From Bacteroidales bacterium (lineage in GTDB: Bacteria > Bacteroidota > Bacteroidia > Bacteroidales > WCHB1-69): a stretch of 62,519 bases of DNA. Of the stretch, positions 25,688 to 34,076 are shown in pieces. The stretch spans positions 1-62,519 of the forward strand of contig JAGCVQ010000070.1 of NCBI GenBank assembly GCA_017962275.1, read 5' to 3'. Numbering within the stretch: the first letter of the stretch is position 1; each line of letters begins with the position of its first letter. A program made the position numbers and the translations under genes. Under the pieces are notes generated by a model. That model made no database searches, had not been told where the DNA came from, and saw nothing but the letters and a program-made list of their open reading frames with translations.

Positions 25688-25864
25688 CCCCATGGCGGCC
25701 TTCGGCCTTATGGGGGGCTTGTAGAGACGCAAAATTTTGCGTCTCTACCCCGTGCGTCTTGCCTCTCCGAGGAGTGCTCACGCCCCACATTACGCTCCTA
25801 CGTCGCTCATGTGGGGTTAATTGCACTTCGTGCGTCTTGTCCCTCCGGGACTGCTCAAGGAAGT
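25688..25864 (-). repeat. Composite three-hairpin leader repeat with nested palindrome (copy B)
   Basis: One full element lies at 25782-25864. A second, nearer lptE, has a CCCCAT...ATGGGG hairpin (25688-25715), the 28-bp palindrome (25721-25748) in place of the middle hairpin, and a partial first hairpin (25751-25780). Sense matches lptE. Confidence 0.8.
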
Positions 25865-25900
25865 GGTTTAGATTATAATTGGGTCTTACGTTTCCCATAC

Positions 25901-25943
25901 TTAACTGCTAACTGCTAACTGCTAACTACTAACTGCTAACTAA
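25901..25943. repeat. Heptad array (TTAGCAG/TTAGTAG)
   Basis: On the coding strand it starts inside the last codons of the sigma-54 activator gene; the stop TAG is part of a unit. Confidence 0.85.
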
Positions 25944-27159
25944 TTCCGTATTCCTTGATTTTCCGATACAGTGTCCGTTCCGAGATGCCCAGTTCCTGCG
26001 CGGCGAGCTTGCGATTGTCCTTGTTGCGGCGGAGGGCGGCGATGATGGCCTGCTTCTCCAAGCCTTCCATGGAATAGTCCGCATCCTCGATAACCTCGGA
26101 GTCGTCATATTGCTCGGGTTCCGGACCGTGGTGCTCGTGGGCCGTCACCAACGGGTACTGCCCGTCGGCAGGGACGGCGTTGTCGGGAAGCACGTGGTGA
26201 TGGTGCGCACCCGAAACGTACATCTGCGGATTCTGGGTCAGCTGCGCGACCGTGACCTTCAATTCCTGCACCTCGCGCTGGAGCTCAGCAATGAACTTGA
26301 AGACGATCTCGCGCTGCATGTTGTCCTGACGCTCGCTGTCGGTGGGCATCACCGCCGGCAGATTCGAGCCGACGGGACCGGTAAGATAGGGCTTCAACGT
26401 CTCGGCATCTATCAACCGTTCTTTCTCTATGATGGAGATCTGCTCAGTGACGTTCTTAAGTTGGCGCACGTTGCCAGGCCAGCGGTAGGCACGCAACATG
26501 GCCTGCGCCTCCTCGGTGAGGGAGATGGTCGGGACGTGGTACTTGTCGGAGAAATCGGCGGCGAACTTGACGAACAGGGGGTAGATGTCGCCGGGACGCT
26601 CACGCAGCGCGGGCACGCGGATCGGCACCGAGTTGAGACGGTAGTAGAGGTCCTCGCGGAACTTGCCCTTGGCGATGCGGTCGGCAATGTTGACGTTGGT
26701 GGCGGCCACCACCCGCACGTTGGTCTTCATCACCTTGGAGGAACCCACACGGATGTACTCTCCCGTCTCCAGCACGCGCAGCAGACGCACCTGCGTGGAA
26801 AGCGGCAGGTCGGCGACCTCGTCGAGGAAGAGCGTGCCGCCGTCAGCCTCCTCGAAATAACCTTTGCGGGAATCGACAGCTCCCGTGAACGCACCCTTCT
26901 CGTGACCGAAAAGCTCCGAATCTATCGTGCCCTCCGGGATGGCTCCGCAGTTCACCGCGATGTAGGTTTTCGTCTTGCGCGGCGAGTAGGCGTGGATGAT
27001 CTTCGGCACCGACTCCTTGCCGGAACCGCTCTCACCGGTCACCAGCACCGACAGGTCGGTCACGGCCACCTGCATGGCCACGTCGATGACATGATCCAAC
27101 GCGGGGTCGAACCCGATGATGCCGAAACGGCGCTTGACATTATTGATGTTTTCGTTCAT
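25936..27159 (-). CDS. Sigma-54-dependent transcriptional activator, Fis family, no receiver domain
   Basis: 407 residues. An AAA+ domain covers about residues 10-245: Walker A GESGSGKE, the sigma-54 contact loop GAFTGA, Walker B GGTLFLDEVADL, arginine-finger region FREDLYYRL, and WPGNVRQLKN. A low-complexity His/Glu linker (HHHHVLP, HEHHGPEPEQ) leads to a C-terminal Fis-type helix-turn-helix (residues about 375-405, ELGISERTLYRKIKEYG). There is no N-terminal sensory domain, so its activity is probably set by expression or by a partner. lptE is the next gene on the same strand. The first codons follow a CCCCACAC hairpin by 22 nt. Confidence 0.93.
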   Translation of the reverse strand: MNENINNVKRRFGIIGFDPALDHVIDVAMQVAVTDLSVLVTGESGSGKESVPKIIHAYSPRKTKTYIAVNCGAIPEGTIDSELFGHEKGAFTGAVDSRKGYFEEADGGTLFLDEVADLPLSTQVRLLRVLETGEYIRVGSSKVMKTNVRVVAATNVNIADRIAKGKFREDLYYRLNSVPIRVPALRERPGDIYPLFVKFAADFSDKYHVPTISLTEEAQAMLRAYRWPGNVRQLKNVTEQISIIEKERLIDAETLKPYLTGPVGSNLPAVMPTDSERQDNMQREIVFKFIAELQREVQELKVTVAQLTQNPQMYVSGAHHHHVLPDNAVPADGQYPLVTAHEHHGPEPEQYDDSEVIEDADYSMEGLEKQAIIAALRRNKDNRKLAAQELGISERTLYRKIKEYGIS

Positions 27160-27181
27160 ATCTCTATCTTCTTTCGTCTAT

Positions 27182-27217
27182 GCCCCCACACTGCAGCTTC
27201 GCCTTGTGTGGGGTTAT
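27182..27217 (-). repeat. Partial leader repeat (copy C): CCCCACA hairpin only
   Basis: The CCCCACAC / GTGTGGGG stem lies 22 nt before the sigma-54 activator ATG. The neighbouring 27222-27268 holds a different GC-rich repeat (ACCCCGCCCTTCGGG and GGAGGGGAATTGGGG) that recurs at 29776-29821. Confidence 0.75.
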
Positions 27218-27272
27218 CTTACCACCCCGCCCTTCGGGCACCCCTCCAAAGGAGGGGAATTGGGGTTACCCG

Positions 27273-27306
27273 TAACTGCTAACTACTAACTGCTAACTGC
27301 TAACTA
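27273..27306. repeat. Heptad array (TTAGCAG/TTAGTAG)
   Basis: Begins with the TAG stop codon of the LysM esterase gene. Confidence 0.85.
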
Positions 27307-28431
27307 CTTCACTCTCAACTTTCTCCCGATCTGCAAGATCGTCGTCTCCTTGATCTTGTTCAGCTTGCATATCTTGTCCACCGTGGTGTGGTACTTCTTC
27401 GCGATGGCGTAGAGGGTATCGCCCTGTTTCACGGTGTGGTATTTCGCGGTGGAGGCAGGCTTGTTGGCAGGCTGCGTGCTCGCGGCCGGTTTCTGCACCG
27501 TCTGCGTGTTGGCGGGAGCCTCGGGCTTCACGTCCGTTTTTGCCCCATCGTTATTGCCCACCTCATCGTCGTCATCATCGGCGCGGCGCATGTCGGTGGT
27601 GTCCTGAATCTTCTTTCGGGTGTAATTCTTTACCGTAATCACATTGGAGCCGCGAGTGATGTCCTTGTAGGCACGGGACATATCCTCTTTCACTAATTTG
27701 ATCTCCTTGTTGACCTGACGCGGATTGTCGGCCTTTGAGTGCGAAAAGAGCCAGTCGTAGGTCTCCTTGAGGTAGAACAGACGGGCCAAGTCGCCGTGGT
27801 TGACGCCCGGCCATTTGTCAAGACGCAGCAGGTCGGTAGGACCGCACTTCTTCATCGACTCGTAGATTTCTTGCGCACGGGAAACGGGTACGGCCTTGTC
27901 GGCGGTGCCGTGGATGATCCACAGCGGCACCAGATTCAGCTTGCAGAGGTCTTTGCGGATGGTGCCGCCGCACAGTTCCATCGAAGCGGCTATCTTTTCC
28001 GCATGGTTGGCCAAGAACTCAATCGTACCGAAACCGCCCAAGCTCATGCCTATCAGATAGATACGGTTGGTATCGACGGCGTATTGCTTGCACACCCAGT
28101 TGAGGATATCCAACACCTTGTAGGAGTTCCACGCGCCGCCGGGATTCTGCGGGGCGATGATGATGGCGTTGATGTCGCGGCCCATCGAGATGGCATCCAG
28201 CGGACCGTATCGGCGCACGCGGTTGAGGTCGGTGCCGCGCAGACTCGCGCCGTGCAGGAACAGCACCACCGGCATGTCCCCAGCCTTCTCGTCATACGTG
28301 TCCGGCACGGAAACCCAAAAGTTGTAGCTGTCTTTCACCACGTTGTGGTGCGTGATGAAGGTGTAGTTGGTTTGGGCCGTTGCAGCGATGCAGCAACATA
28401 CTATCATTAGTGTTTTTAGGATCTTTCTCAT
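27304..28431 (-). CDS. Secreted alpha/beta hydrolase (esterase/depolymerase type) with C-terminal LysM
   Basis: 375 residues with a signal peptide (MRKILKTLMIVCCCIAATAQ). Residues about 25-235 are an alpha/beta hydrolase related to PHB-depolymerase and feruloyl-esterase-like enzymes: VVLFLHGASLRG (oxyanion), nucleophile GMSLGG, acid HGTADKAVP, and a catalytic His in VNHGD. A charged and Ala/Pro/Thr linker follows, then a LysM domain (last 45 residues, YHTVKQGDTLYAIAKKY), which should bind peptidoglycan or chitin-like glycans. The likely place is the periplasm or cell surface. The substrate is unknown. The stop codon is part of a heptad array. Confidence 0.88.
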   Translation of the reverse strand: MRKILKTLMIVCCCIAATAQTNYTFITHHNVVKDSYNFWVSVPDTYDEKAGDMPVVLFLHGASLRGTDLNRVRRYGPLDAISMGRDINAIIIAPQNPGGAWNSYKVLDILNWVCKQYAVDTNRIYLIGMSLGGFGTIEFLANHAEKIAASMELCGGTIRKDLCKLNLVPLWIIHGTADKAVPVSRAQEIYESMKKCGPTDLLRLDKWPGVNHGDLARLFYLKETYDWLFSHSKADNPRQVNKEIKLVKEDMSRAYKDITRGSNVITVKNYTRKKIQDTTDMRRADDDDDEVGNNDGAKTDVKPEAPANTQTVQKPAASTQPANKPASTAKYHTVKQGDTLYAIAKKYHTTVDKICKLNKIKETTILQIGRKLRVK

Positions 28432-28447
28432 AATTTCGTTCTTTTTG

Positions 28448-28592
28448 CCCCCACACTGCGGCTTCGCCTTGTGTGGGGTTACTGAGATATGTTTCCTTCC
28501 TCGTCTTTCGGCCCCACACTGCGCTCCTTCGTCGCTTGTGTGGGGTTATTAGCACTTCGTGCGTCTTGTCCCTCCGGGACTGCTTAAGGAAG
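28448..28592 (-). repeat. Tandem three-hairpin leader repeats (copies D1 partial, D2 full)
   Basis: A CCCCACAC hairpin at 28448-28484 lies 16 nt before the LysM esterase ATG. A full element follows upstream at 28511-28592. Both are in gene sense. Confidence 0.85.
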
Positions 28593-28620
28593 TAGTATAA
28601 TATTATTTTGGGGTTCGTTA

Positions 28621-28670
28621 TAACTGCTAACTACTAACTGCTAACTACTAACTGCTAACTGCTAACTACT
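28621..28670. repeat. Heptad array (TTAGCAG/TTAGTAG)
   Basis: On the minus strand it encodes the final Ser-Ser and stop of the HdrA-like protein. Confidence 0.85.
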
Positions 28671-29666
28671 CATTGCCAGCGCGGCCGCTCTCGCGTCCTG
28701 AATCGTGTCGTTGATGCTCATCGGGCGTTTGCAGGCGCCGGCGACGAACAGATTCGGCTGGGTGGTGAGGTTGTCCTCGGTGTGCGGCGAGAGGCTCTGC
28801 GCGAAACGGTAGAGACCGTCGATGCCGGCGGATTTCGACAGGGTGGCGGTGCCCTCGGAGGCGCACATACCGACCATCAGCACCAGGAGGTCGCTGTTCA
28901 TCGTCATCGGATTGCCCATCAGCGTGTCCTCGGCCTTGATCTGCACGCGGTTATCGAAGGTGGAGGCCGCCTCGGAGATACGTCCGCGCACGAAGTTGAC
29001 GCCGTACTTCTCCTGCGCCTCGCGGTACATCTCCTCGAAACCCTGGCCCCACATGCGCAGGTCCATGTAGAAGATATAGACATCCGTCTCGGGATGCTGC
29101 TTCTTCACCTCGATGGCCTGCTTCACGGCGGTCACGCAGCAGACTTTCGAACAGTAGTGGTTGCCCGATTTCTCGTCGCGGGAGCCCACGCACTGCAGGA
29201 AGACGATCTGCTTCGGAACCTCGTTCATGATGTTGCGCACCTGGTTCTCCTTGATCATCTTCTCCATCTCCAGCGAGGTGATCACACCCTTGTAGATGCC
29301 GTAGCCGAGCTCCTCCTTCTGGTGCGCGTCGAAGACCTTGTAGCCGGTGGTCAGCAGCACCGCATCGAAGGGGTACATTTCCCCTGCCGCAGTGGAGACC
29401 ATCCATTGGTTCTCGGCGCGATTCAATGTCGCCACGGGAGTGGACATCTTCAACGTGATGTTAGGATGCTGCAACTTGGCTTCCAGCTTGTCGGCCAGCT
29501 CATCAGCGGAGCTGAAGTCCGGGAAGAGGAAGGCCTTGTCGCGGATATTGCACAGCGGTTTCTCCTCTTTCTCGAAGAGGGTCACCTGATGTTGTTTCGC
29601 CAGCACGGAGGCGGCTTCTATGCCGGCCGGGCCGGCGCCGATGATTGCGATGTTTTTCATATTCAT
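28662..29666 (-). CDS. HdrA-like FAD-dependent oxidoreductase (short form)
   Basis: 334 residues. The FAD motif IGAGPAGIEAA is at the N-terminus. The HdrA/QmoA signature LQCVGSRDEKSGNHYCSKVC (near 170-190), with further Cys, marks the heterodisulphide-reductase A family. Full HdrA is about 650 residues with extra 4Fe-4S domains; these are absent, so this is a short flavoprotein. It follows the HdrB-like gene and probably forms an electron-transfer complex with it. The start at 29666 (MNMKNIAIIG) is preferred to an upstream ATG at 29690, which lies in the leader repeat; 29660 is also possible. The last two residues come from a heptad array. Confidence 0.85.
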   Translation of the reverse strand: MNMKNIAIIGAGPAGIEAASVLAKQHQVTLFEKEEKPLCNIRDKAFLFPDFSSADELADKLEAKLQHPNITLKMSTPVATLNRAENQWMVSTAAGEMYPFDAVLLTTGYKVFDAHQKEELGYGIYKGVITSLEMEKMIKENQVRNIMNEVPKQIVFLQCVGSRDEKSGNHYCSKVCCVTAVKQAIEVKKQHPETDVYIFYMDLRMWGQGFEEMYREAQEKYGVNFVRGRISEAASTFDNRVQIKAEDTLMGNPMTMNSDLLVLMVGMCASEGTATLSKSAGIDGLYRFAQSLSPHTEDNLTTQPNLFVAGACKRPMSINDTIQDARAAALAMSS

Positions 29667-29683
29667 TTTGTTTTTTCCTGATG

Positions 29684-29760
29684 ACCCCACATTACGGCTT
29701 CGCCTTATGTGGGGTTAATTGCGCTTCGCGCGTCTTGCCCCTACGGGGCTGCTCAAGGAA
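29684..29760 (-). repeat. Three-hairpin leader repeat (copy E)
   Basis: A full element ending 17 nt before the HdrA-like start codon. The middle stem reads GCGC-GAA-GCGC, a compensated change from GCAC-GAA-GTGC. Confidence 0.85.
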
Positions 29761-29775
29761 GCTGTTTTATATTAC

Positions 29776-29861
29776 TACCCCGCCCTTCGGGCACCCCTTC
29801 TAAAAGAAGGGGAATTGGGGTCGCTCGTAACTGCTAACTGCTAACTACTAACTGCTAACTC
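29776..29861. repeat. GC-rich repeat plus heptad array
   Basis: Copy of the ACCCCGCCCTTCGGG element (29776-29821) followed by TTAGCAG/TTAGTAG heptads (29827-29861) that start 4 nt after the HdrB-like stop codon. Confidence 0.75.
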
Positions 29862-29862
29862 G

Positions 29863-30918
29863 TTACACCTTCAGCACTTCCGGTTTCTCCGGCGCTCTCA
29901 GCACCTTGCCGGAGGCGCCGCGGTATTTGTCGTCGGGGTTGTAGGCGATGCCGATCTTGTCGAGGAGGCGTTCACACTGCACCTGGTGCATCTGCAGACC
30001 GAGCACCCACGGATCGTAGCCCAACAGCAGGCCGGTCAGTTCCTCGTAGGTGAAGACGGGGATGCCGTAGCCGTCCTTGTCGTAGGTCTTGTGCTCCATC
30101 TCGGCGATGGTGTACTGCCACTTGTCGAGGAACATGCCACAACCCGGACAGTTGGTGAGGATGAAGTCGGGCTCGTAGGGCTCCATCGACTCGAACTTCT
30201 TCTTCGAATTGGCGATGGAGTAGCCGCGGTTCTCCTGTACAAGGTACTGGCGGAAGCCGAAACCGCAGCAGTGACGGCGTTCGGGGTAATCGACCACCTC
30301 GCCTCCCCAAGCCTCGATCATGCCGGCCAGCACGTAGGGGAACTCCGCGTTGCCGATACCGTGCTTCGGGAAAATCTTGGCGTAGTGGCAGCCGATATGC
30401 TCCACGCCACGCAACGGTTTGCCCGTGAAGCGGTTAACGAGCTGGTACTTCATCTTCTCCTTCAAATCGAAGCGGAATTTGAAGATGAGGTCCGACGGGT
30501 GGACGATGTTCTCTGGAATCTCGAACGTGCGCCCCGTGGCTTTCATCAGATACTCGCGGGCCTTCTCCAAAATCTCCGGCTGCTCGTGCCATTTCTCCAT
30601 CAGCTCGGTCATCACGCCGAAGGAGGTGACGCACGAGGGCACATAATTCTTGTAGCCGCGCTCGGTCATCAGCGAGAAGAGCCGCGCCACGATGGTCATG
30701 GTCGTCTCGAACGGCACCACGTCAGAGTGGTAACCGATGCCCGAACAGGTGTGCTGGTGCGAGGAGTCGTAGATGTCCTTCCCGAGGTCATTGCGCATGA
30801 TGTTCAGGAAGGCCGCCTCCGAACCGGGGAAGAAGGTCTGCCGGATGCAGCTCCGCTCGTAGAAGAAGTGGTCGTCTGCAATCTCTTTCTGATATTCGTT
30901 CCAAAAACGTTTTTCCAT
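29863..30918 (-). CDS. HdrB-like CCG-domain Fe-S protein
   Basis: 351 residues. The second cysteine-rich CCG domain is complete (HIGCHYAK ... RHCCGFGF ... TNCPGCGMF, about residues 176-265) and should hold the noncubane cluster typical of heterodisulphide reductase subunit B. The first CCG domain is eroded: FFPGSEA has Ser where Cys is usual, and only HTCSGIG and PSCVTSFG remain. It is probably a soluble subunit working with the HdrA-like protein downstream. No HdrC (ferredoxin) gene lies next to them. A -7 box at 31003 starts the unit. Confidence 0.85.
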   Translation of the reverse strand: MEKRFWNEYQKEIADDHFFYERSCIRQTFFPGSEAAFLNIMRNDLGKDIYDSSHQHTCSGIGYHSDVVPFETTMTIVARLFSLMTERGYKNYVPSCVTSFGVMTELMEKWHEQPEILEKAREYLMKATGRTFEIPENIVHPSDLIFKFRFDLKEKMKYQLVNRFTGKPLRGVEHIGCHYAKIFPKHGIGNAEFPYVLAGMIEAWGGEVVDYPERRHCCGFGFRQYLVQENRGYSIANSKKKFESMEPYEPDFILTNCPGCGMFLDKWQYTIAEMEHKTYDKDGYGIPVFTYEELTGLLLGYDPWVLGLQMHQVQCERLLDKIGIAYNPDDKYRGASGKVLRAPEKPEVLKV

Positions 30919-30922
30919 TCTA

Positions 30923-30953
30923 ATGGTTATTGGTTATGGGTTATAGGTTATTG
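30923..30953. repeat. Heptad array (GGTTATT/GGTTATG)
   Basis: Four units at exactly 7-bp spacing in the 5' leader of the HdrB-like gene. Confidence 0.75.
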
Positions 30954-31002
30954 AAGTTAGTGGGTTAGTTCAACATCAATTCTGCGATTTTAATCAAAAC
31001 GG

Positions 31003-31010
31003 CAAAGATA
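31003..31010 (-). promoter_or_regulatory. -7 box (TATCTTTG) of the HdrB-like gene
   Basis: The predicted leader of about 80 nt contains the GGTTATT heptads. Confidence 0.65.
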
Positions 31011-31078
31011 CAATTTTTTTCGGGTTACTCGGTCAGATGGTTACACGGTGGTATGCCTAAGGCGGTTCGACCTCTCAG

Positions 31079-31125
31079 GATAATTATCAATTATCCATTA
31101 TCAATTCAAAAAATGTGTATCTTCG
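31079..31125 (+). promoter_or_regulatory. Heptads (ATTATCA) and -7-like box before the C10 protease gene
   Basis: ATTATCA/ATTATCC units at 31079-31106, then TATCTTCG at 31118-31125, one base off the -7 consensus and 28 nt before the ATG. Confidence 0.5.
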
Positions 31126-31153
31126 CGGATTCAATTTGAAAAAAAACACCTAT

Positions 31154-33211
31154 ATGAGAAAAACATACCTATTTCTGATTTGTCTGACCCTTAGTCTGTT
31201 GGCTGTCGCGCAGCCCGTTTCCCAACAGGAGGCCGCCACGGTGGCGCAGAAATTCCTCGCGAGCCAGGGCAAGACCCTCGTGAATTGTGCCAAGACCATC
31301 GGCGATGTGCACAACCCCGCGCTCTACATCTTCAATGCGGAGAACGGCTTCGTGGTGGTTTCCGGCGACAAGAACGTGATGCCGGTGCTCTCCTTCTCCG
31401 ACCACCAACTCTACAACGACAGCGACGTGGTGCCGCCGTTCGAGATGTGGATCAACCACTACGCAAACCAAATCGAACAGATACGGAGAGACCAAATCTC
31501 TCAGCCACAATATGTTGAATACTGGCAAGACATCCTTTCCGATGCCCCCGCGTTCCGCTCTGGCGACGAGGTGGAACCGCTGATGCTCTCGCAATGGGAC
31601 CAGGGTGAATACTACAACTACTACTGTCCCCGAGACCTGAACGGACAGAACGGCCGCACGGTGACCGGTTGCGTGGCCACGGCCATGGGACAGCTTCTCT
31701 ACTACTTCCGTTTCCCCCAGACCGGCACCGGCAGCTACTCCTACACCGATGCCAACTATGGCGTTCAGTCGGCTGATTACGGCAACACCACTTATGACTA
31801 CAACGCCATGTGCGACAAGCCCAGCCAAATCAACCCGGAGATATGCAAGCTCATCTACCACTGCGGCGTGGGCGTCGATATGGTGTACGGCCCTAACGGC
31901 TCCGGCATGTACAACCACAGCGCGGCACGGGTACTGCGCACCTACTTCAAATTCTCCCCCGAAACCGAGTACCTCTACCGCGACTCCACCGACCTCAACT
32001 GGGACAGCGTGATTGTCAGTCACTTGAGCCGCCGGATTCCGATGTATTACGCCGGCTGGAGCGTGCCCAACATCAACGGCCACGGCTTCATCTGCGACGG
32101 CTACAGAACGGTCGATAGCAACTACTTCTTCCATTTCAACTTCGGATGGAGCGGCTATATGGACAACTACTACTACACCAACTCGCTGTTCGTGGGCAGT
32201 AGCAACTTCAATCTCGCGCAGGAGCTGATCATCAACGCCTATCCCGACACCACGCAGTACACCTACCCCACCCCGCAGCCGCTGACCGACACGCTGATGC
32301 TGACCGCCGACGAGGGCACCTTCACCGACGGCAGCCAGACGTGGGAGACCTGCGCGCCCGGCATGGACTACACGTGGGTTATCTCCCCTGAATCGTACAA
32401 CTTGGAGAGCATCTCCCTGAAGATTGACTACAACATTGCTGCCGGCGACACCCTGTACGTCTCCAGCTCCGCCGACATGACAACACCCCAAGCAATCACC
32501 GCCGACACCGGCTCCTTATCCCTCAACCAAAACACCCCCAGCTACACTGTCCGGCTCGTCACGCACACTACCGCCAGCGAAGGTTTCCGGGCGCACTACA
32601 CGGCACACCGGACGGTATTCTGCGACGGCACGAACATGTTCTCCGCCGCCACCGGCAATCTCTCCGACGGCAGCGGCGACGCCCTCTATAACAACTTCAC
32701 TTCCTGCAAGTTCCGGTTAATGCTCAACTCCAGCTACTCCGCCACCCACTTCCATATCAACTCGCTTGATCTGGAAGAGGGTCACGACTACCTCCACTTC
32801 TACAACAACCTTGTCACGAACGCCAACTACATGTTCTCGCTCACGGGCCACATCAGCGACTCGAACTTCGTCGTTGACACGCGCCGGCTGTGCCTCGTGT
32901 TCGAGACCGACGAAGCCGGCCGGGACGCCGGATTCGACATCGACTATTCCGCCGGACATGTCGGCATTGACAGCCACAACAGCGATGCTCTCTCGCTTTG
33001 GCCGAACCCCGCCTCCGACCACGTGTCCCTATCCTGCACCGAGCCCATCCAATTCGTGGAGATACGTAACGCGGAAGGCCGGATTGTACATTCTGAATAC
33101 AATGACAACCAAGAAGTCACCATCCAGACAAGCCAACTTTCCGCCGGCATCTATCTCATGACCGTACACACTCGGTCGGGAGTCTTCACGCGAAAAGTAG
33201 TGAAACTTTAA
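31154..33211 (+). CDS. C10 (streptopain-like) cysteine protease with T9SS sorting domain
   Basis: 685 residues, secreted. The start at 31154 (MRKTYLFL) gives a signal peptide. Residues about 20-120 resemble the Spi/SpeB-type propeptide (NGFVVVSGDKNVMPVLSFS). The catalytic Cys lies in VTGCVATAMGQLLYYF and the catalytic His in NGHGFICDGY; FHFNFGWSG closes the active site. A CUB-like beta region (FCDGTNMFSAATG) follows, then a T9SS sorting domain (LWPNPASDHVSL ... AGIYLMTVHT ... KVVKL). It probably degrades host, dietary or bacterial proteins at the surface. The stop is followed at once by AAAGGCA heptads. Confidence 0.93.
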   Translation: MRKTYLFLICLTLSLLAVAQPVSQQEAATVAQKFLASQGKTLVNCAKTIGDVHNPALYIFNAENGFVVVSGDKNVMPVLSFSDHQLYNDSDVVPPFEMWINHYANQIEQIRRDQISQPQYVEYWQDILSDAPAFRSGDEVEPLMLSQWDQGEYYNYYCPRDLNGQNGRTVTGCVATAMGQLLYYFRFPQTGTGSYSYTDANYGVQSADYGNTTYDYNAMCDKPSQINPEICKLIYHCGVGVDMVYGPNGSGMYNHSAARVLRTYFKFSPETEYLYRDSTDLNWDSVIVSHLSRRIPMYYAGWSVPNINGHGFICDGYRTVDSNYFFHFNFGWSGYMDNYYYTNSLFVGSSNFNLAQELIINAYPDTTQYTYPTPQPLTDTLMLTADEGTFTDGSQTWETCAPGMDYTWVISPESYNLESISLKIDYNIAAGDTLYVSSSADMTTPQAITADTGSLSLNQNTPSYTVRLVTHTTASEGFRAHYTAHRTVFCDGTNMFSAATGNLSDGSGDALYNNFTSCKFRLMLNSSYSATHFHINSLDLEEGHDYLHFYNNLVTNANYMFSLTGHISDSNFVVDTRRLCLVFETDEAGRDAGFDIDYSAGHVGIDSHNSDALSLWPNPASDHVSLSCTEPIQFVEIRNAEGRIVHSEYNDNQEVTIQTSQLSAGIYLMTVHTRSGVFTRKVVKL

Positions 33212-33297
33212 AAGGCAAAAGGCAAAAGGCAGTCGCAGAGACGCAAAATTTCGCGTCTCTACACCCCGAAATCTCGAACCCTAAACCATAAACCCAA
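33210..33297. repeat. AAAGGCA heptads, 28-bp palindrome and CTAAACC heptads
   Basis: Three AAAGGCA units (33210-33231), a near-perfect GTAGAGACG-family palindrome (33235-33262) and a short CTAAACC/ATAAACC run (33281-33297) between convergent genes. Confidence 0.8.
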
Positions 33298-33951
33298 CTA
33301 CATAAACGGCGCATCGTGGATTTCGGTGAGGCGCTTATAGTCGGTGGTCGGCTGAATCTGAAACACCTGGCGGTCGCTTTGCAGATAATAACGGTTATTG
33401 TAGTGGATAACATAAGCGTTATCCATCTTCAGCCCTTTGATTTTCAGTACATTATTATCAAACTGATAGACAATCTTGTTTTGGATGGGGGTGCTCCAGA
33501 ACTGCACTTCGATGGATTTCGGGGCGTTTTCAGGAGCCTCCATGGCGTTCTTGTGGGAGTCGAAATAGAGGATGGGGGCTTCGTGGCGGGAAATCAATTT
33601 CTCGGATGACACGGTGGTGCTGCGCAAATCCTCATACGCCTCATCCTCCTCGTCCAGCATCAGATTCATAGCACTTTCCTCCATAAACAGCGAGTCCGTT
33701 TGCAAGGAATCGACGAAAGCCTCGCCCTCCGCCGCGTCAGGACTATTCTGATATTGGTGTACAATATATTTATACACCGTATCCTTGTCGCCCGACGGCT
33801 CAGAGGGAACCACTTTCACCACTGAAGTGGACTTGGGCCGGATTTTGCTTTCCACGATGAAGGCCACCAGCACACCGGCCAGCAGCCCGATAATAATCCC
33901 GAGCAGCAGGATGATCCCTTTTTTGGTGGCTTGGTTGGATTGGTTTTCCAT
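33298..33951 (-). CDS. Membrane-anchored protein of unknown function
   Basis: 217 residues, family not recognised. A single N-terminal membrane helix (residues 12-33, GIILLLGIIIGLLAGVLVAF) places the rest in the periplasm or outside. A polar, acidic middle (LMLDEEDEAYEDL) precedes a globular C-terminal part with an EVQFWSTPIQNKIVYQF block, and YYLQSDRQVFQI near the end. A -7 box lies at 33977. It is a monocistronic unit between the C10 protease and patatin genes. Confidence 0.7.
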   Translation of the reverse strand: MENQSNQATKKGIILLLGIIIGLLAGVLVAFIVESKIRPKSTSVVKVVPSEPSGDKDTVYKYIVHQYQNSPDAAEGEAFVDSLQTDSLFMEESAMNLMLDEEDEAYEDLRSTTVSSEKLISRHEAPILYFDSHKNAMEAPENAPKSIEVQFWSTPIQNKIVYQFDNNVLKIKGLKMDNAYVIHYNNRYYLQSDRQVFQIQPTTDYKRLTEIHDAPFM

Positions 33952-33976
33952 CGTCTAAACTTGTTAAATCAGACGG

Positions 33977-33984
33977 CAAAAATA
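33977..33984 (-). promoter_or_regulatory. -7 box (TATTTTTG)
   Basis: It lies 26 nt upstream of the ATG at 33951. Confidence 0.65.
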
Positions 33985-34025
33985 CAAAAATTCACAATGC
34001 ACAATTCATAATTCCAAAGATGGCT

Positions 34026-34076
34026 TTCTCTAAACTCTAAACTCTAAACTCTAAACTCTAAACTCTAAACTCTAAA
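34026..34076. repeat. Heptad array (CTCTAAA)
   Basis: About seven near-identical 7-bp units. On the minus strand the first unit contains the TAG stop of the patatin gene. Confidence 0.9.

Noticed and set aside
26110-27282. Long plus-strand frame opposite the sigma-54 activator
   Set aside because: Antisense shadow of a gene with clear AAA+ motifs; no domain of its own.
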